Positions 5,062 through 7,377 of a stretch of 7,377 nucleotides of DNA are shown one piece after another. The translations under genes and the position numbers were made by a program. Source of the stretch: an archaeon (lineage in GTDB: Archaea > Nanobdellota > Nanobdellia > Woesearchaeales > ARS49); the NCBI GenBank assembly GCA_016213425.1, contig JACRAI010000055.1, positions 1 to 7,377 on the forward strand, written 5' to 3'. Position 1 is the first letter of the stretch. The number at the start of each line of letters is the position of its first letter. The notes beneath the pieces were generated by a model that saw nothing but the letters and a program-made list of their open reading frames with translations, was not told the origin of the DNA and ran no database searches.

Positions 5062-5898
5062 ATGCAACAACAAAAGAAAAGACACAATCCTGAAATCACT
5101 CCAGAAGATAGAGCTTTAAGTGCATTTGACAGAAATAATGACGCAGTTCTAGAAGATAAAGTCAAAATAGAGAAAGGAGATACTGCTTTTAGAAAAGAAT
5201 TCGCGCAATTAATCAGCGAATATTTTGGAGATGACCTTTACTACACTTGGCGAACAGGATATGGAAATAGTTACAATCTCTTTTCAAAAACATATCAAGA
5301 TTTACAGGATTTTGAAAACCATTCAATTATTAGTTTAAAAAAAATGACGAAAAAAGGAGGCTGGTTCAGAGAAGCAAAATTTGAAGATTATATAAGAATC
5401 GAACTAACAATCACCCGACAAACAGAAGATGGCAAAACAACTGCCAGACTACTTCCTATATTCCAGAATGGGCAATACAATCCTATAAAAGTAAGAGCTT
5501 ACACACCTCAAGCGTTAAAACAAGCAAAAGAATTTGCTAAAGCGTACAAAGAACTTACAGGACAAGAAGTTACTTTAATTCAAGAATGTGCAGAAGAAGA
5601 ACTAAAAGAACAATCATCAACAAAAAACAGCTTAGACCAAATTACTGCTGATATAGTCGCAAAAACGATAAAAAATGAACGTAAACGGTTCAGCAGAAAT
5701 TTATTCAGAGGATTATTATATGGATCAGTCACGACCACAAATTTACTTGGCGCAGCTAATGCGGCTGATAAAGGAGATACTAACAACACATTAATAGCTG
5801 GAGGAATGGCTTTATTAATGGAAATTGTTGCTTGGTCATGGTATAAAACAGAAGTATCCGCCTACGAAAAATCTCTGAATAAAAGTTACAGAAAATAA
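5062..5898 (+). CDS. 278-residue protein with soluble N-domain and C-terminal membrane hairpin
   Basis: Residues 1-40 are polar and probably flexible. About 41-176 look like a mixed alpha/beta soluble domain rich in aromatic residues (YFGDDLYYTWRTGYGNSYNL at 54-73, FEDYIRIELTITRQ at 107-120, a helix at 149-166 and a strand TLIQE). A charged helix follows (177-212), then two hydrophobic segments at about 214-234 and 243-261, separated by a short polar loop with ADKGDTNNT, and a basic tail. The soluble domain and tail therefore lie on the same side of the membrane, probably the cytoplasm given the basic flanks. The start is four bases after the previous stop; no clear SD precedes it, so coupling is likely. 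It is the last gene before a T-rich gap. Not recognised as a known family. Confidence 0.78.
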   Translation: MQQQKKRHNPEITPEDRALSAFDRNNDAVLEDKVKIEKGDTAFRKEFAQLISEYFGDDLYYTWRTGYGNSYNLFSKTYQDLQDFENHSIISLKKMTKKGGWFREAKFEDYIRIELTITRQTEDGKTTARLLPIFQNGQYNPIKVRAYTPQALKQAKEFAKAYKELTGQEVTLIQECAEEELKEQSSTKNSLDQITADIVAKTIKNERKRFSRNLFRGLLYGSVTTTNLLGAANAADKGDTNNTLIAGGMALLMEIVAWSWYKTEVSAYEKSLNKSYRK

Positions 5899-5950
5899 AT
5901 CTCTCTTCTCCGCCAATTATTCTTTTAAAATTATTTGTTTTACTTAATGT
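5899..5950 (+). promoter_or_regulatory. Terminator-like pyrimidine stretch and promoter of the kinase-like gene
   Basis: After the stop at 5898 comes a pyrimidine-rich run (5899-5910) and further T-rich sequence that could end the five-gene transcript. CTTTTAAAATTA (5922-5933) is a candidate TATA box; its centre is about 24 bp before the ATG at 5951, which predicts a leaderless mRNA. In agreement, no SD precedes that ATG. Confidence 0.5.
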
Positions 5951-7377
5951 ATGAAAGAGAAAGCTTTCATGTGGGGAAGCGTTGGACTGACAAGTGCAGG
6001 CTTATTATACAATTCTGCTTTTGGTCATGGAAATATTTCTTTAAGTCCTGAGCTGGCTCAAACAATAATTTACGGAGTACCAGCAAGCGCATTAATACTA
6101 TCAAATTTGTTTGCAAAAAAAGATTCCTTGCTTGAAAGCGCTGTTGAAAATCCTGAAATTAGTGCAGGAATAATTAATTTATCTTTAGGAATTCCTACAT
6201 TTTTTTCCAATCCAGAATATGGAATGCAAGTTTTGCAAGGAAATCTTTTAACTACAGGATGGACCTATTTTTTCTTAAATACACTCAAACCATTCAAGCC
6301 TCCTTATTTCAAATCAATAATTAAATCTTTCCGACTCAATAAAGATTTAATAAAGAACGTAAATAATGAAAGAACTTTAGAAAATTTGTTTCTAACTCAA
6401 GATGTTTACAAAGATCCAGCAGCAATTTATTATCCATTATCAAGTATTGAATTTAAGAAAGAAAATCCTGACTTTGAGAAAGCAATAGATTATGCACTGA
6501 GAGGTTTAGAAAGTGTTCAAAAAAAGCCATTAGTTGAAAGATGGGGTAGAAGAGGAGTTTCTAAAGTTTTAGACTTACTAAAAATTGATGTGAAAAGTGA
6601 TTTGCACAAGTCTCTAGTTAGTTTACATCACGGAAACACTAAAGAATTTATCAATAATATAAACTCTTTTGTTGAGAAAAATCCTTCTATAGGATCGAAA
6701 AGTGTGAGAGTTTTTTCTCTCGAAAAAACAAATACTTCGAAACTGGCAAACGAAGAAGTGAAAGAAGAGCTAGTAAATTCTTGGAATTCTTTGCTTGAAG
6801 AAATTTTGAGCAAACCAGAAATTCACGAAAGCTTCCACACAATTGAAGGCAAACCAGTTTACACAATTAATTTGTATAATTTCATGAAAAAAATGTTAGT
6901 TTTAAAGGAAGGAAGTTATGAAGAATTAAAAGATGAATATAATAATTTGTTAAAAATTAAAGAAAAAAATTTAGAAGTCGTTGAACCTCTAAAAATAGTT
7001 GAGCATAAAGGAAGATTTTTCTTAGCACAAAAATATGCTAATGGAGAGCAAGTTAGTGAAGTTTTTGAAAAAACCAGAGACTTAAGTTTAGTGCAAAGAT
7101 CAATAGAACTAACTTCAAAACTTCACAAAGTTTTTCCAACACAAGAAAAAAACAATTCATTAGAAAAAACAATAACTAAGATCTTGAAATCACAATTACC
7201 AAAAAGTTTGGCGGAAGATTTAGCCAAGGAAATTCCTTTAATTTACAAACACTCAAGCAATTACTCAGTTTTTGATTGCGACTCCCACTTAGATAATTTT
7301 ATTTTAAGCGGTAAAGACTTAGTCACGCTAGACAAACCTTCAAGAGGATATATTTTTCCAGAAGAAGACATTGCAAA
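5951..7377 (+). CDS. Membrane-anchored APH/protein-kinase-like protein (3' end missing)
   Basis: The open frame from the ATG at 5951 runs 475 codons to the window edge. Residues 1-115 hold about three or four hydrophobic segments (near 7-26, 36-55, 70-86, 94-112). About 130-290 is a charged helical linker. From about 295 the order of a kinase fold can be followed: a beta hairpin and LVLKEG with candidate ATP-binding Lys319; a helix with Glu329 (ELKDEYNNL); a VVEPLKIV...FFLAQKYANGE stretch (343-366) like the hinge of aminoglycoside phosphotransferases; LTSKLHKVF (387-395); then DCDSHLDNFIL (442-452), which aligns with HGDxHxxN with the first His replaced by Asp (Asp444 catalytic, Asn449 metal-binding); and LVTLDKP with Asp461 in the DFG/DxD position. 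The substrate could be a protein or a small molecule. Assignment is by motif order only; it has its own promoter. Confidence 0.7.
   Translation, partial: MKEKAFMWGSVGLTSAGLLYNSAFGHGNISLSPELAQTIIYGVPASALILSNLFAKKDSLLESAVENPEISAGIINLSLGIPTFFSNPEYGMQVLQGNLLTTGWTYFFLNTLKPFKPPYFKSIIKSFRLNKDLIKNVNNERTLENLFLTQDVYKDPAAIYYPLSSIEFKKENPDFEKAIDYALRGLESVQKKPLVERWGRRGVSKVLDLLKIDVKSDLHKSLVSLHHGNTKEFINNINSFVEKNPSIGSKSVRVFSLEKTNTSKLANEEVKEELVNSWNSLLEEILSKPEIHESFHTIEGKPVYTINLYNFMKKMLVLKEGSYEELKDEYNNLLKIKEKNLEVVEPLKIVEHKGRFFLAQKYANGEQVSEVFEKTRDLSLVQRSIELTSKLHKVFPTQEKNNSLEKTITKILKSQLPKSLAEDLAKEIPLIYKHSSNYSVFDCDSHLDNFILSGKDLVTLDKPSRGYIFPEEDIA

Noticed and set aside
1..7377. CRISPR array, insertion sequence or integrase.
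   Set aside because: No regularly spaced repeats and no transposase or recombinase motifs were seen on either strand.

Overview
The window looks archaeal, most likely from an AT-rich, small-genome lineage such as DPANN (Woesearchaeota- or Pacearchaeota-like); the lineage is an inference. The evidence is an uL1-uL10-P1/L12 ribosomal operon with archaeal-type proteins (L12 ends in the archaeal/eukaryal-type tail GLGALFG), a COG1340-type coiled-coil gene, TATA-type promoters, T-tract terminators, and a mix of strong Shine-Dalgarno (SD) starts and leaderless starts.

Left part (1-2463, minus strand): uL1, uL10 and L12 form one tightly packed operon (ATGA overlap, then a 1-nt gap). A T-tract terminator/attenuator follows, then the 5' part of a long coiled-coil protein that runs off the left edge. 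uL10 appears to lack the usual acidic C-terminal tail. A 119-bp divergent intergenic region (2464-2582) carries the promoter of this operon and, facing the other way, the promoter of a VapBC toxin-antitoxin pair (2583-3208). A perfect 14-bp palindrome in the vapBC promoter is a probable autoregulatory operator.

Middle part (3209-3436): a non-coding stretch with a long imperfect inverted repeat, a compact perfect hairpin, then a promoter and a leader hairpin for the next operon.

Right part (3437-5898, plus strand): five closely spaced genes for small membrane proteins I cannot assign to known families. They are a single-pass protein with a Ca-binding-type DxNxDG loop, a two-helix protein, a gene with two in-frame stop codons (125 codons if read through), a multi-pass protein that looks like a distant paralogue of the interrupted gene, and a 278-residue protein with a soluble N-terminal domain and a C-terminal helical hairpin. 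Next comes a separately promoted, probably leaderless gene (5951 to the right edge): a membrane-anchored protein with a divergent aminoglycoside-phosphotransferase/protein-kinase-like domain, cut by the window end. Products and spacing suggest the five genes act together at the membrane. The kinase-like gene may belong to the same locus, but nothing here proves a function.
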